From NCBI GenBank assembly GCA_035536535.1, contig DATLNZ010000159.1, positions 1 to 54,620 on the forward strand: a stretch of DNA of 54,620 bases, read 5' to 3'. The notes under the pieces are model-generated. The model searched no databases. It was given only the letters and a program-made list of their open reading frames with translations, and was not told the origin of the DNA. Each line of letters starts with the position of its first letter. The first letter of the stretch is position 1. This document shows positions 16,879-23,385 of this stretch, piece after piece. This stretch comes from Actinomycetota bacterium. GTDB taxonomy: Bacteria > Actinomycetota > JAICYB01. Made by a program: the position numbers and the translations under genes.

Positions 16879-18314
16879 CAGACCCTATCGATGCAGGCGG
16901 CGAGCAGCTTCCACTTGGCGCCGTCGAGCCGGTAGACGTTTACGGCGTGGGCTCCCCGGCCCTTGTCGCGGGTGAAGTCCAGCGCGCAGGCGGGTCCGAC
17001 CTGTGCTGGGTTCTCCTTGTAGGTGTCCAGAAGCGTCCACACCTTTGTCCGGGTCAGGTCGCGGCCCGCCTGGCGCAGTATCCGCTCCAGTCCCTTTGCG
17101 GCCAGATACGCGGAGTAGTCGAAGTCGTCCGGACACAACGGATCGTTGGCTTCGCACTTCTCAGGCGAGTACTTGTCGAAGATCCTGCGGAACTCGGTTA
17201 TGTCGCCCGCCCACGGAAGGTTCCGGTCGGTGTGGTCGTAGGGCGGGTTGAAGTGGTGGAAGAGGATGGCCTTGGCGTTGGAGTCGGCCAGTGCCGCGGC
17301 GATGATGTTGTAGCCCGCGGCCGGGGACACCGCCGTGAAAAGGGGCTTGTAGTTCGGGTTGTTGTTCTGCTTCAGCAGCTTTATCCAGATGTTGGGCGTC
17401 GTGAAGTTGTTGATGATGTCCACGCCCTTTTGCTCCATCTCCAGCATCACGTCGGTGAACTGGTTCTCGTCCTTCTCCACCTGCTTGTCGACGGCGAGGG
17501 AGAAGCCGCGCTTGCGCAGTTCCTCGACGAACACGTCGTGGCCGGCGGTGAAGAACGGAGAGTTGACGCGGAGCATCCCGAACACCGGCTTGGCCTTGCC
17601 CGTCAGCTGCTGCGCGTTTTTGATCAAGTAGTCGGCGAGCAGAACGTGCTGAGACTCGTAGTCGGGGCCGACCATCTTCACCTGGGGGATGTTGCCTATG
17701 TCCTTCACGGATGCCGGCCCGGCCAGGTAGGGCACCTTGTTTGCGGCCGCCCACTTTCCGACCGCGACGATCTGGTCGGTGCCGGCGGCGCCCGCGTACA
17801 GAAAGGTCCCGTTGCGCTTGCAGTCGTTGACGGCCTGCAGCGCGCCGGCGGGGTAGTACTTGTCGTCGAGGGTGACGAACTTCACGTTCCGGCCGTGGAT
17901 CCCTTTCAGCTCTTTGTTGACGTAGTCGAAGTAGAACTTCCCGAACCGGCCCGGGTGCCTGGGAATGGGTGCCGCTCCCGTCATGGGGATGTGGGAGCAG
18001 ATGGTCACCTGCGTGTCGGTCACGCCTTCGGTGTCGTTCGGGAAAAGCTTGGCCCCCGAGACACCGGCCGGGCCCTCGCCCGCTTTGCCGGCGGCGGCCT
18101 TGGCCGCGGGGCCCCCGGCTGCCGCGGCGGCGCCACCGGCCTGCGCTCCGCCGGCCTCCGCGCTGACCGAAGCCCCTTCGGCCCCCGCCTCGGCCGCCTC
18201 GACTGCCGCGCCTTCGCCGGACGAAAGACGGGAACTGGAGTCGGCCGGGACCTTCAGCCCGCAGGCCGACGAGATCACCGACGACAGTGCAAGAAGAAAG
18301 ATCGCGCGCCGCAT
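16878..18314 (-). CDS. Substrate-binding protein of the second Liv-type importer
   Basis: A 478-residue periplasmic-binding-protein type 1 receptor. The N-terminus MRRAIFLLALSSVISSAC looks like a lipoprotein signal (C18), although Ser at -3 is atypical. A stalk of about 60 residues rich in Ala, Gly and Glu precedes the binding domain from about 97. The ATG at 18314 has GGAG eight bases upstream. The sequence differs greatly from the receptor at 8039-9514 and probably binds a different ligand. It leads the operon with livH and the LivM-LivG fusion. Confidence 0.88.
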   Translation of the reverse strand: MRRAIFLLALSSVISSACGLKVPADSSSRLSSGEGAAVEAAEAGAEGASVSAEAGGAQAGGAAAAAGGPAAKAAAGKAGEGPAGVSGAKLFPNDTEGVTDTQVTICSHIPMTGAAPIPRHPGRFGKFYFDYVNKELKGIHGRNVKFVTLDDKYYPAGALQAVNDCKRNGTFLYAGAAGTDQIVAVGKWAAANKVPYLAGPASVKDIGNIPQVKMVGPDYESQHVLLADYLIKNAQQLTGKAKPVFGMLRVNSPFFTAGHDVFVEELRKRGFSLAVDKQVEKDENQFTDVMLEMEQKGVDIINNFTTPNIWIKLLKQNNNPNYKPLFTAVSPAAGYNIIAAALADSNAKAILFHHFNPPYDHTDRNLPWAGDITEFRRIFDKYSPEKCEANDPLCPDDFDYSAYLAAKGLERILRQAGRDLTRTKVWTLLDTYKENPAQVGPACALDFTRDKGRGAHAVNVYRLDGAKWKLLAACIDRV

Positions 18315-18425
18315 GTGCGGCTCCACCCCCTGATCAGCTGACTGCGGCTCGCAGGAGCCCCCGGCCACCGTAATTCGACCCGACGCCGGCGAGTTCCTGC
18401 CACGAAACTCCCAAATCGGACGGCG
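18315..18425 (-). other. Structured leader between the paralogue gene and the second importer receptor
   Basis: This 111-base gap contains a hairpin on the - strand (GGCTC CTGC GAGCC), a GCAGGA...TCCTGC pairing about 45 bases apart that could enclose it, and a CGCCGGCG palindrome. It may be a terminator, a processing site or a leader controlling the importer. It does not fit any tRNA or riboswitch consensus I know. TTACGGT could contain a -10 box. Confidence 0.3.
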
Positions 18426-18890
18426 TCACGGCTTGCAAACCCTGCAGGCCAGCAGCCCCGTGCGCTCGGCCTCCGCGCGCGGCAGGACCCGGACGCCTTC
18501 CTTGCCGGTCACGAGCCTGCACTCGGACCGGTGGAAGCTGGAGCTGCCGCGGGTCACCGACACCAGCTCCCCGCCGGAGCCACGATTGTCGGCCGGCTCG
18601 AACTCCCGGTGGGACAGGGCCTCCGTCATCTCCCGGATCGACCCGTCCAGGACCTCCAGCCCCTCCCGGATGCCCGCCTGGACGTGCACGAGCACAAAGG
18701 CCAGAACACCGGTGGCCCCGAGCACGATCAGGATCACCCCGGTGAAGCCTCCGGACACGAGGTATGGCACCTGCTGGACGACATTGGCGTGGGTCGCGGC
18801 CCCGTTGTAGCCGATGTAGAGCACGATCAGCCCGACGAGCACGAGGAGCACGCCCGCGTAGAGCGCGAGCCGGCCCGCACGCTTATCCAT
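18426..18890 (-). CDS. Two-helix membrane protein with a C-terminal Cys/His metal-site motif
   Basis: A 154-residue paralogue of the protein at 2011-2352: helices at about 8-28 and 44-68 and the shared VPYLVSGGF segment at 41-49. Unlike the paralogue it ends in a compact motif with H120, C124, C149 and C152 (SFHRSEC ... LLACRVCKP). This resembles the small zinc-binding unit found in Ada-type and other proteins (FHxxxC ... PCxxCxP). The ATG at 18890 is chosen because the open frame upstream is low-complexity and runs into the divergent gene's promoter. Function unknown; position ahead of the importer suggests a regulator or scaffold (inference). Confidence 0.72.
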   Translation of the reverse strand: MDKRAGRLALYAGVLLVLVGLIVLYIGYNGAATHANVVQQVPYLVSGGFTGVILIVLGATGVLAFVLVHVQAGIREGLEVLDGSIREMTEALSHREFEPADNRGSGGELVSVTRGSSSFHRSECRLVTGKEGVRVLPRAEAERTGLLACRVCKP

Positions 18891-18941
18891 GCGGGCCAGC
18901 CTACCGGAGGTCCCGAAAGCCCCGGCCCGGGGGGGCGCGGG

Positions 18942-18947
18942 TATCCT
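18942..18947 (+). promoter_or_regulatory. -10 box placing the VOC transcript start at its ATG (leaderless)
   Basis: TATCCT lies six bases before the ATG at 18954, so transcription would begin at the start codon. No ribosome-binding site is present. No -35 box was recognised. Confidence 0.5.
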
Positions 18948-18953
18948 TCGCCG

Positions 18954-19442
18954 ATGCTCGACCTCCCGGTTGAAGTCGTGAGGATGGACCACGTCGCGAT
19001 CGCCACATGGGACGCATCCGGCCCGGCGCGGATGCTGACGGAGGTCCTGGGGGCGAGGTTCCTGACCGGCGGCGACTCAAAGCGCGCAGGGTTCAGGTGG
19101 CTCCAGTTCACGCTCCCGGACGGCAAGATCGAGGTCATCGAGCCCCTCCACGACCAGGGCTTTCTGTACAGGTTCCTCACCCGCCGGGGGCCGGGGCTGC
19201 ACCACGTGACGCTGTTCGTGAAGGACCTGGCGGGAAGCATCCCGAAGCTCGCGGCGGCGGGCTTTGCGCCGGTGGACGTCGACCTCTCGCACGAGTCGTG
19301 GAAGGAGGCTTTTTTGCACCCGAGGGACACCTCAGGCATCTTGATCCAGCTGGCTCAGGTGGCCGCGGGTGCCCAGCCGCCGAAGCCGTCGCGCACGCTG
19401 GAGGAGTTCCTGGCGGACAGGCCCGGTCTGCAACCGGACTAG
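18954..19442 (+). CDS. VOC-family protein (methylmalonyl-CoA epimerase/glyoxalase I-like)
   Basis: A 162-residue protein with two beta-alpha-beta-beta-beta modules of the vicinal-oxygen-chelate fold. Metal-ligand positions are visible: H in MDHVAIAT, E in KIEVIEP, H in HHVTLFV, and Q in GILIQLAQ where Glu is usual. The layout is like methylmalonyl-CoA epimerase, which would handle propionyl-CoA products of odd-chain or branched substrates, but the exact reaction is not certain. The ATG at 18954 has no ribosome-binding site and lies six bases after a TATCCT box, so the gene is probably leaderless. Divergent from the gene at 18426-18890. Confidence 0.78.
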   Translation: MLDLPVEVVRMDHVAIATWDASGPARMLTEVLGARFLTGGDSKRAGFRWLQFTLPDGKIEVIEPLHDQGFLYRFLTRRGPGLHHVTLFVKDLAGSIPKLAAAGFAPVDVDLSHESWKEAFLHPRDTSGILIQLAQVAAGAQPPKPSRTLEEFLADRPGLQPD

Positions 19443-19506
19443 CCCGAGCCCCTCCAAGGGGGACTGGACGCGACGAAGCGCAGGGCGCCCCCACCGCGCC
19501 ATCGAC

Positions 19507-19535
19507 TTGCCCGGGGGTTGCGTGTGGGACACAAT
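19507..19535 (+). promoter_or_regulatory. Predicted promoter of the SCP2 gene
   Basis: TTGCCC (19507-19512), a 17-base spacer, then CACAAT (19530-19535), about 30 bases upstream of the SCP2 start codon, which has its own GGAGG. Match quality is moderate. Confidence 0.4.
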
Positions 19536-19569
19536 CACGCAGCACCGCCATGTCCGACAAGGAGGAATG

Positions 19570-19956
19570 ATGGCCAAGTACCTGAGTGACGAGTGGGCCA
19601 CCGCCGCCCGGGAAGCGTTGAACTCCAGCGACTCCTTTAAGAACGCGTCAAAGGGAGTGGACCTCACGATCGAACAGGTCATCACGGGAGCGCCGGAGTC
19701 CGGCGAGGCGCGCTACTGGATCGAGATCAAGGACAGCAGCGTCGACGGAGGAACGGGAAGCGCGTCCAACCCAGACGTGACGATCTCACAGAGCTATGAG
19801 ACGGCCGTGGCCATCAACAAGCAGGAACTCAACGCACAAGCCGCGTTCATGCAGGGCAAGCTGCGGGTAACCGGGAACATGGGCAAGCTCCTGCAGCATC
19901 AGGCGCTCTTTCAGACCATGGCACCGATCCTGGCTCAGGTGCCCACCGAGTACTGA
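19570..19956 (+). CDS. SCP2 sterol-carrier-domain protein
   Basis: A 128-residue single-domain protein of the SCP2 family, which binds lipids or acyl-CoA in a hydrophobic tunnel. Support comes from the YWIEIKDSSV strand, NPDVTISQSYETAVAI and the closing GKLRVTGNMGKLL segment, the standard SCP2 fingerprint near the C-terminus. The second of two adjacent ATGs (19570) is preferred because GGAGG ends four bases upstream; 19567 would place it too close. It sits downstream of the VOC gene on the same strand but has its own probable promoter. Confidence 0.88.
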   Translation: MAKYLSDEWATAAREALNSSDSFKNASKGVDLTIEQVITGAPESGEARYWIEIKDSSVDGGTGSASNPDVTISQSYETAVAINKQELNAQAAFMQGKLRVTGNMGKLLQHQALFQTMAPILAQVPTEY

Positions 19957-19978
19957 GCTACCGGGGTCCGAGGTTGCG

Positions 19979-21100
19979 TCAGGGCCTGGCCGCGCCCCGG
20001 TAGTCGCGCCGGTCGATCGACTGCCGGCGCACCTTCTCGCCGGTCTGCGGGGCGGCGATCATGCTGCCCCCACCCTCGTAGATCCCGACGTGGTGGATCG
20101 GGTTGCCGAAGAACACCAGGTCGCCCGGCTGGAGCTGGCTGCGGTCGACCTTGGGCAGCGCGTTGTACTGGGCCTGCGAAGAGTGCGGCAGGGACACGCC
20201 CGCCGACGCCCACGCGTACTGCGTGAGTCCCGAGCAGTCGAATGAGTCCGGACCGGCTCCCCCCCACTTGTAGGGCTTGCCGATCTGCGCCGCCGCGGTG
20301 GCAACCGCCTTGCCGGCCCCCGACTTCACCGGCGCGGCCGCCTTCTGGGGTGCCGCCGATGCGCCGGGTGAAGCCTTGACCTTGTTGGAGCCGGGAGCGA
20401 TCGACGACTGAGGGCGTCCTGCGGGCGGGGCGGCGGCCGCTACGGACCTGGGCGCAGACCTGACCGCGCGGACCTCATCCAGCTCACGTCGTCGCTGCTC
20501 GGCCTCCACCAGGGTTGCGATGTCGCCGCGAAGGCTGGACAGCACCCTCTGCTGAGCTCCGACCTCCCGGCTGACAAGCGACTGGCGCTCCTGAAGGCGC
20601 CGCTCGTTGTCCCGCGCCTGGACCTTCAGCTTGTCCAGCTGCTTCTCGCGCTGCGAGACCTCCGACCTGGCGCGCTTTGTGCGCTGGAGCAGCTCTGTGT
20701 CCGACATCAGGACGGTTCCGGACAGCACCCTGGCCCGGGCAAGGTCGTTGATGCTGCCGGACTCCAGCACCGGCTGCGCCCAGGATCCCGGGTGCATGTA
20801 GAGAACGCGTGCCCGCTGGCTGAACCGGTCCTTGAGCTCGTTCCACCGTTCCTGAGCGGCCAGCCTCTCGCGCCTGAGATCGCCGAGCCTCGTCTCCAGG
20901 CCCTGGCGGGCGAGCCTCGCCTTGTTGAACTCCTCGGTTGCGATCGACAGGCGCTCCCCGCGCTGAGCGATCTCACGTTCGATCCGCTGGGCCTCCCGGC
21001 GCTTGTCGTCGACGCCGGTGGGGGCCGCGCCGGCCGGTGCCGTCGCCGACACCAGGAGGGCAACCACGGCCGCCAACGCAATCGGTCGCATCGTCTTCAT
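19979..21100 (-). CDS. Secreted NlpC/P60 peptidoglycan endopeptidase with coiled-coil domain
   Basis: A 373-residue exported hydrolase of the RipA type. A signal peptide (1-25) is followed by a long coiled coil (about 30-215), a Pro/Ala/Lys-rich linker, and a C-terminal NlpC/P60 domain from about 260. The catalytic Cys is C289 in SFDCSGL and the catalytic His is H337 in HHVGIY, with KPYKWGGAGPDS ahead. The family cleaves the stem peptide of peptidoglycan, usually D-Glu to diaminopimelate, in cell separation; the coiled coil usually restrains the enzyme. Predicted promoter at 21155-21183. Confidence 0.92.
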   Translation of the reverse strand: MKTMRPIALAAVVALLVSATAPAGAAPTGVDDKRREAQRIEREIAQRGERLSIATEEFNKARLARQGLETRLGDLRRERLAAQERWNELKDRFSQRARVLYMHPGSWAQPVLESGSINDLARARVLSGTVLMSDTELLQRTKRARSEVSQREKQLDKLKVQARDNERRLQERQSLVSREVGAQQRVLSSLRGDIATLVEAEQRRRELDEVRAVRSAPRSVAAAAPPAGRPQSSIAPGSNKVKASPGASAAPQKAAAPVKSGAGKAVATAAAQIGKPYKWGGAGPDSFDCSGLTQYAWASAGVSLPHSSQAQYNALPKVDRSQLQPGDLVFFGNPIHHVGIYEGGGSMIAAPQTGEKVRRQSIDRRDYRGAARP

Positions 21101-21130
21101 AGGGTCCCTGTCCGGGCTTCTCGGGGAGAG

Positions 21131-21147
21131 GCCCGAAGAACTCGGGC
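21131..21147 (-). other. Hairpin at the predicted 5' end of the NlpC/P60 mRNA
   Basis: GCCCGA pairs with TCGGGC around a five-base loop. Given the predicted promoter, the transcript would begin at or just before this stem, a layout that protects mRNA 5' ends. It does not match the c-di-AMP riboswitch that sometimes precedes such genes. Confidence 0.35.
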
Positions 21148-21154
21148 AACCCTC

Positions 21155-21183
21155 TTCTTAACCGACCCGGCGGGGCCGGTCAA
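21155..21183 (-). promoter_or_regulatory. Predicted promoter of the NlpC/P60 gene
   Basis: On the - strand: TTGACC (-35, 21178-21183), 17-base spacer, TAAGAA (-10, 21155-21160). The -35 matches consensus at five of six positions, the -10 at three. Start of transcription would be near 21148. Confidence 0.4.
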
Positions 21184-21264
21184 ATAACCGAATCACACCG
21201 GTGAAACCTTGGACGCCCCCGCCGAGTCCTTCTTGGTGTCGAAACTTCGAAGGAGGTGAAGGGA

Positions 21265-21597
21265 ATGTACGAGTTCACGATCCTGCTCCTGGGTGGACTT
21301 CTGACCCTGAAGACGGTGGATCTTCTGGACCACCTGACGCCCAAGAGCATGCACGCCGCCGCGGCCGTGGTCGTGTCGGCCCTGATCGGGATCGGCTACG
21401 CGTTCCTGTTCGACTTCTCGGTCTTCGCAGCGTGGGACATCGGAGTCCGCAGCGAGGTCGTTGGGACCATCGCAACCGGGCTGTTCATGTCCGCTCTCGC
21501 TTCGGTCTGGCCGGCCATGCTGGGCGCCGTGAGTGGCTGGATCCACCGCGACGAGCCGCAGCGAGCCGGAGAGACCAGGCTGACGCAGGCCGCCTGA
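21265..21597 (+). CDS. Small integral membrane protein of unknown function
   Basis: A 110-residue protein with three hydrophobic helices (about 2-17, 31-50 and 65-90) and a charged C-terminal tail. No family recognised. AGGAGG eight bases upstream fixes the ATG at 21265; an in-frame GTG at 21256 overlaps that site and is unlikely. It is divergent from the NlpC/P60 gene and followed by a strong terminator, so it is probably monocistronic. The perfect ribosome-binding site suggests high expression. Confidence 0.75.
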   Translation: MYEFTILLLGGLLTLKTVDLLDHLTPKSMHAAAAVVVSALIGIGYAFLFDFSVFAAWDIGVRSEVVGTIATGLFMSALASVWPAMLGAVSGWIHRDEPQRAGETRLTQAA

Positions 21598-21613
21598 ACG
21601 CAACGCTTCGGAC

Positions 21614-21645
21614 AGAAGGGGCCTTCGGGCCCCTTCTTCCTTTAG
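21614..21645 (+). terminator. Rho-independent terminator of the small membrane-protein gene
   Basis: AGAAGGGGCC pairs perfectly with its complement around a TTCG tetraloop, followed by the T-rich stretch TTCCTTT. It lies about 17 bases after the stop codon. Confidence 0.85.
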
Positions 21646-21688
21646 TGGGCGAGCGGCGAAGGGGTGGCTCCGGAGAGGCCTGCGGAGG

Positions 21689-21694
21689 CATACT
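21689..21694 (+). promoter_or_regulatory. -10 box placing the zinc-ribbon transcript start at its ATG (leaderless)
   Basis: CATACT lies exactly six bases before the ATG at 21701, the same geometry as at 18942 and 28219. A GGAGG occurs 12 bases before the ATG, too far for normal use. Confidence 0.45.
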
Positions 21695-21700
21695 CCGGGA

Positions 21701-21952
21701 ATGGCGCAGTGCCTGTACTGCGGAGTGCTCGCTTCGGATCCTCAGCGGGGTCCTTCCGATTGGGCGCGAGCGGTCGTCCGGGGCGAGCAGGTGCTCGTCT
21801 GTCCCGGTTGCCAGAGGCTGAGGCCGGAGTGGACCGAGGAGGCCGAGGACTGTCCCGTCTGCCGGTCCAAGCGGCTGTCCAAGGCGCTGGGGGACAAGGT
21901 CTGCCGCAAGTGCGGCCATCAATGGAGCGAGGAGAGCTTCAGCCTCGACTGA
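21701..21952 (+). CDS. Small zinc-ribbon protein
   Basis: An 83-residue protein with four CxxC pairs: CLYC, CPGC, CPVC and CRKC, enough for two zinc sites. The last two form a typical zinc ribbon (CPVC...KVCRKCGHQW). Such proteins often act in nucleic-acid or protein binding, but no specific function can be read. Probably leaderless, since a CATACT box lies six bases before the ATG. The last 14 bases overlap the end of the convergent exchanger gene. Confidence 0.72.
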   Translation: MAQCLYCGVLASDPQRGPSDWARAVVRGEQVLVCPGCQRLRPEWTEEAEDCPVCRSKRLSKALGDKVCRKCGHQWSEESFSLD

Positions 21953-23234
21953 CTGCCGTCTTGGCGCCGCGACTGCGAATGATGTCTATAAACGCACCCC
22001 TCCTGGTCCTGCTGACCGCCAGGACGCCGACCCCCAGCAGAATGTAGATCGCCGAGAACCCCACCCTCGTCGACTCGGCCGAGAACGGCACATCCACCAG
22101 CAGGTCGATGGCGGGAATGAGCAAGGGCAGGAAGAACTGGCTCAGGAACAACACGAGCAGCACCCACGCCTCACGCACGTTCAGGTCGAGGTTGACGAGC
22201 AGGATCGCAGCGAACAGCGACTGCGCGGACGTCAGGAAGATCTCCTCGGACTGCAGCACGTCCAGGGGCATGGCCCAGGTGAAGCCGTGGCCGTGGACCA
22301 TGTGGGAAACGACGTACACCGCCGGCAGGGCGCCGATGAGAAGGGTCCACTGGTTGACCTTGGACGACACCAGGGAGCCGAGAGCCGACTCCGGCATGGC
22401 CTTGATCGCAAACATGGATGCGACAACCAGCTCGGGAAACTCCGACGCCAGCGGAGCGACCCACTGCACGGTCAGGAACTTCGCCTGCTCTGCGCCCAGC
22501 AGCCCGGACAGCAGCTTGTCGCCTGTGACGATCAACGACTCCGCGAACGGCTCGGCCGCCGCGATGATGCCGATGGCCGCCCAGCCGAACATGATCAGGA
22601 CGGTGCGGCGGCGTTTGGTCTTGCCCCGGGACGCGATCCTCTCGGCCACTCCCTCCAGGTGCGGCGGCTCGTCCCCGTGTGTCTTCGACGCCCTTATCGC
22701 GTACCAGACGAACATCGACGCGAGCAGGACGAAGTCCACGAGGTGGATCTGCCGCCGGAACGGGATCGTGAACGAATAGGCGGTGGCCAGCAGCAGGAAG
22801 AAGATTTCCAGGCGGAACGGCGAGTCCAGCACGATGCGGTCCCGCTTGTGGCGTATCGCGAACACAAAGACCACGACCGGCCAGAACAGCCCGATCAGCA
22901 GCCTGTTGGCGCCCGTCATGTTCGCCGTGGCGTACACGATGTTCTTCGGGTCGTCGCCGCCCTTCCACGCGAACACCATGTCCACGGCGTACTCGGGCAG
23001 GATCGCTATGAGGGCCAAAAACGCCAGGGCCAGCGACCTCGAGATGTCGACCTGGGCGACCTCAGCCCCCACGGACAGCAGGTAGGCGGCGCCCAGGATC
23101 GCCAGCCCGGCCAGGATCGCCACGGGGTAGGGGTGGTCGTGCGGGGAGAGCGTGTGCGACCCGGTGACCAGGTCGAACACCCGGACGCCCAGCCAGGGCA
23201 CGGAAGCAACAGCCGAAAGGACGATCCAGGTCAA
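21939..23234 (-). CDS. Sodium/calcium exchanger-family membrane protein
   Basis: A 431-residue membrane protein with about eleven hydrophobic helices. Two alpha-repeat-like segments are visible: LALIAILPEYAVDMVFAW followed by ATANMTGANRLLIG, and VAPLASEFPELVVASMF followed by SSKVNQWTLLIGAL. These carry the acidic residues (LPE, SEFPE) and Asn/Ser expected of the CaCA superfamily, which exchanges cations such as Ca2+ for H+ or Na+. A basic loop separates the halves. The start is uncertain: no ATG or GTG fits and the TTG at 23234 is the best candidate, with a TACGAT box about 30 bases upstream. Confidence 0.8.
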   Translation of the reverse strand: MTWIVLSAVASVPWLGVRVFDLVTGSHTLSPHDHPYPVAILAGLAILGAAYLLSVGAEVAQVDISRSLALAFLALIAILPEYAVDMVFAWKGGDDPKNIVYATANMTGANRLLIGLFWPVVVFVFAIRHKRDRIVLDSPFRLEIFFLLLATAYSFTIPFRRQIHLVDFVLLASMFVWYAIRASKTHGDEPPHLEGVAERIASRGKTKRRRTVLIMFGWAAIGIIAAAEPFAESLIVTGDKLLSGLLGAEQAKFLTVQWVAPLASEFPELVVASMFAIKAMPESALGSLVSSKVNQWTLLIGALPAVYVVSHMVHGHGFTWAMPLDVLQSEEIFLTSAQSLFAAILLVNLDLNVREAWVLLVLFLSQFFLPLLIPAIDLLVDVPFSAESTRVGFSAIYILLGVGVLAVSRTRRGAFIDIIRSRGAKTAVSRG

Positions 23235-23280
23235 AGCGTTCGGCGGGTCCCGGTCACAAGGGAGTCATCGTATCAGGGGG

Positions 23281-23310
23281 TCCGGGGCGCCCTGCGTATG
23301 CCGCCCCGGA
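23281..23310 (-). terminator. Second hairpin downstream of groEL
   Basis: TCCGGGGCG (23281-23289) pairs with CGCCCCGGA (23302-23310) around a 12-base loop. With the hairpin at 23347-23373 it forms a tandem terminator between groEL and the exchanger gene. No U-run. Confidence 0.5.
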
Positions 23311-23346
23311 TGGTGAGGGGGGACCCGCATCCTCCGGCAAGGACGC

Positions 23347-23373
23347 GGCCCGGGGCGCTACGCGCCCCGGGCC
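23347..23373 (-). terminator. groEL terminator hairpin
   Basis: A perfect 12-base-pair stem (GGCCCGGGGCGC and its complement) with a three-base loop, 12 bases beyond the groEL stop. It lacks a U-run, as GC-rich actinobacterial terminators often do. Confidence 0.7.
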
Positions 23374-23385
23374 GGTCGACTTTGG

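Noticed and set aside
18315-18425. A tRNA gene suggested by GGTCGAATTA
   Set aside because: No cloverleaf with matching acceptor, D and anticodon arms could be formed.
21101-21264. c-di-AMP (ydaO-type) riboswitch ahead of the NlpC/P60 gene
   Set aside because: Such riboswitches often precede cell-wall hydrolases, but the conserved GTCAGCTAACC-like core is missing and the leader is too short.
23235-23385. A small gene between groEL and the exchanger gene
   Set aside because: The stretch is filled by two hairpins and no frame has a start, ribosome-binding site and sensible composition.
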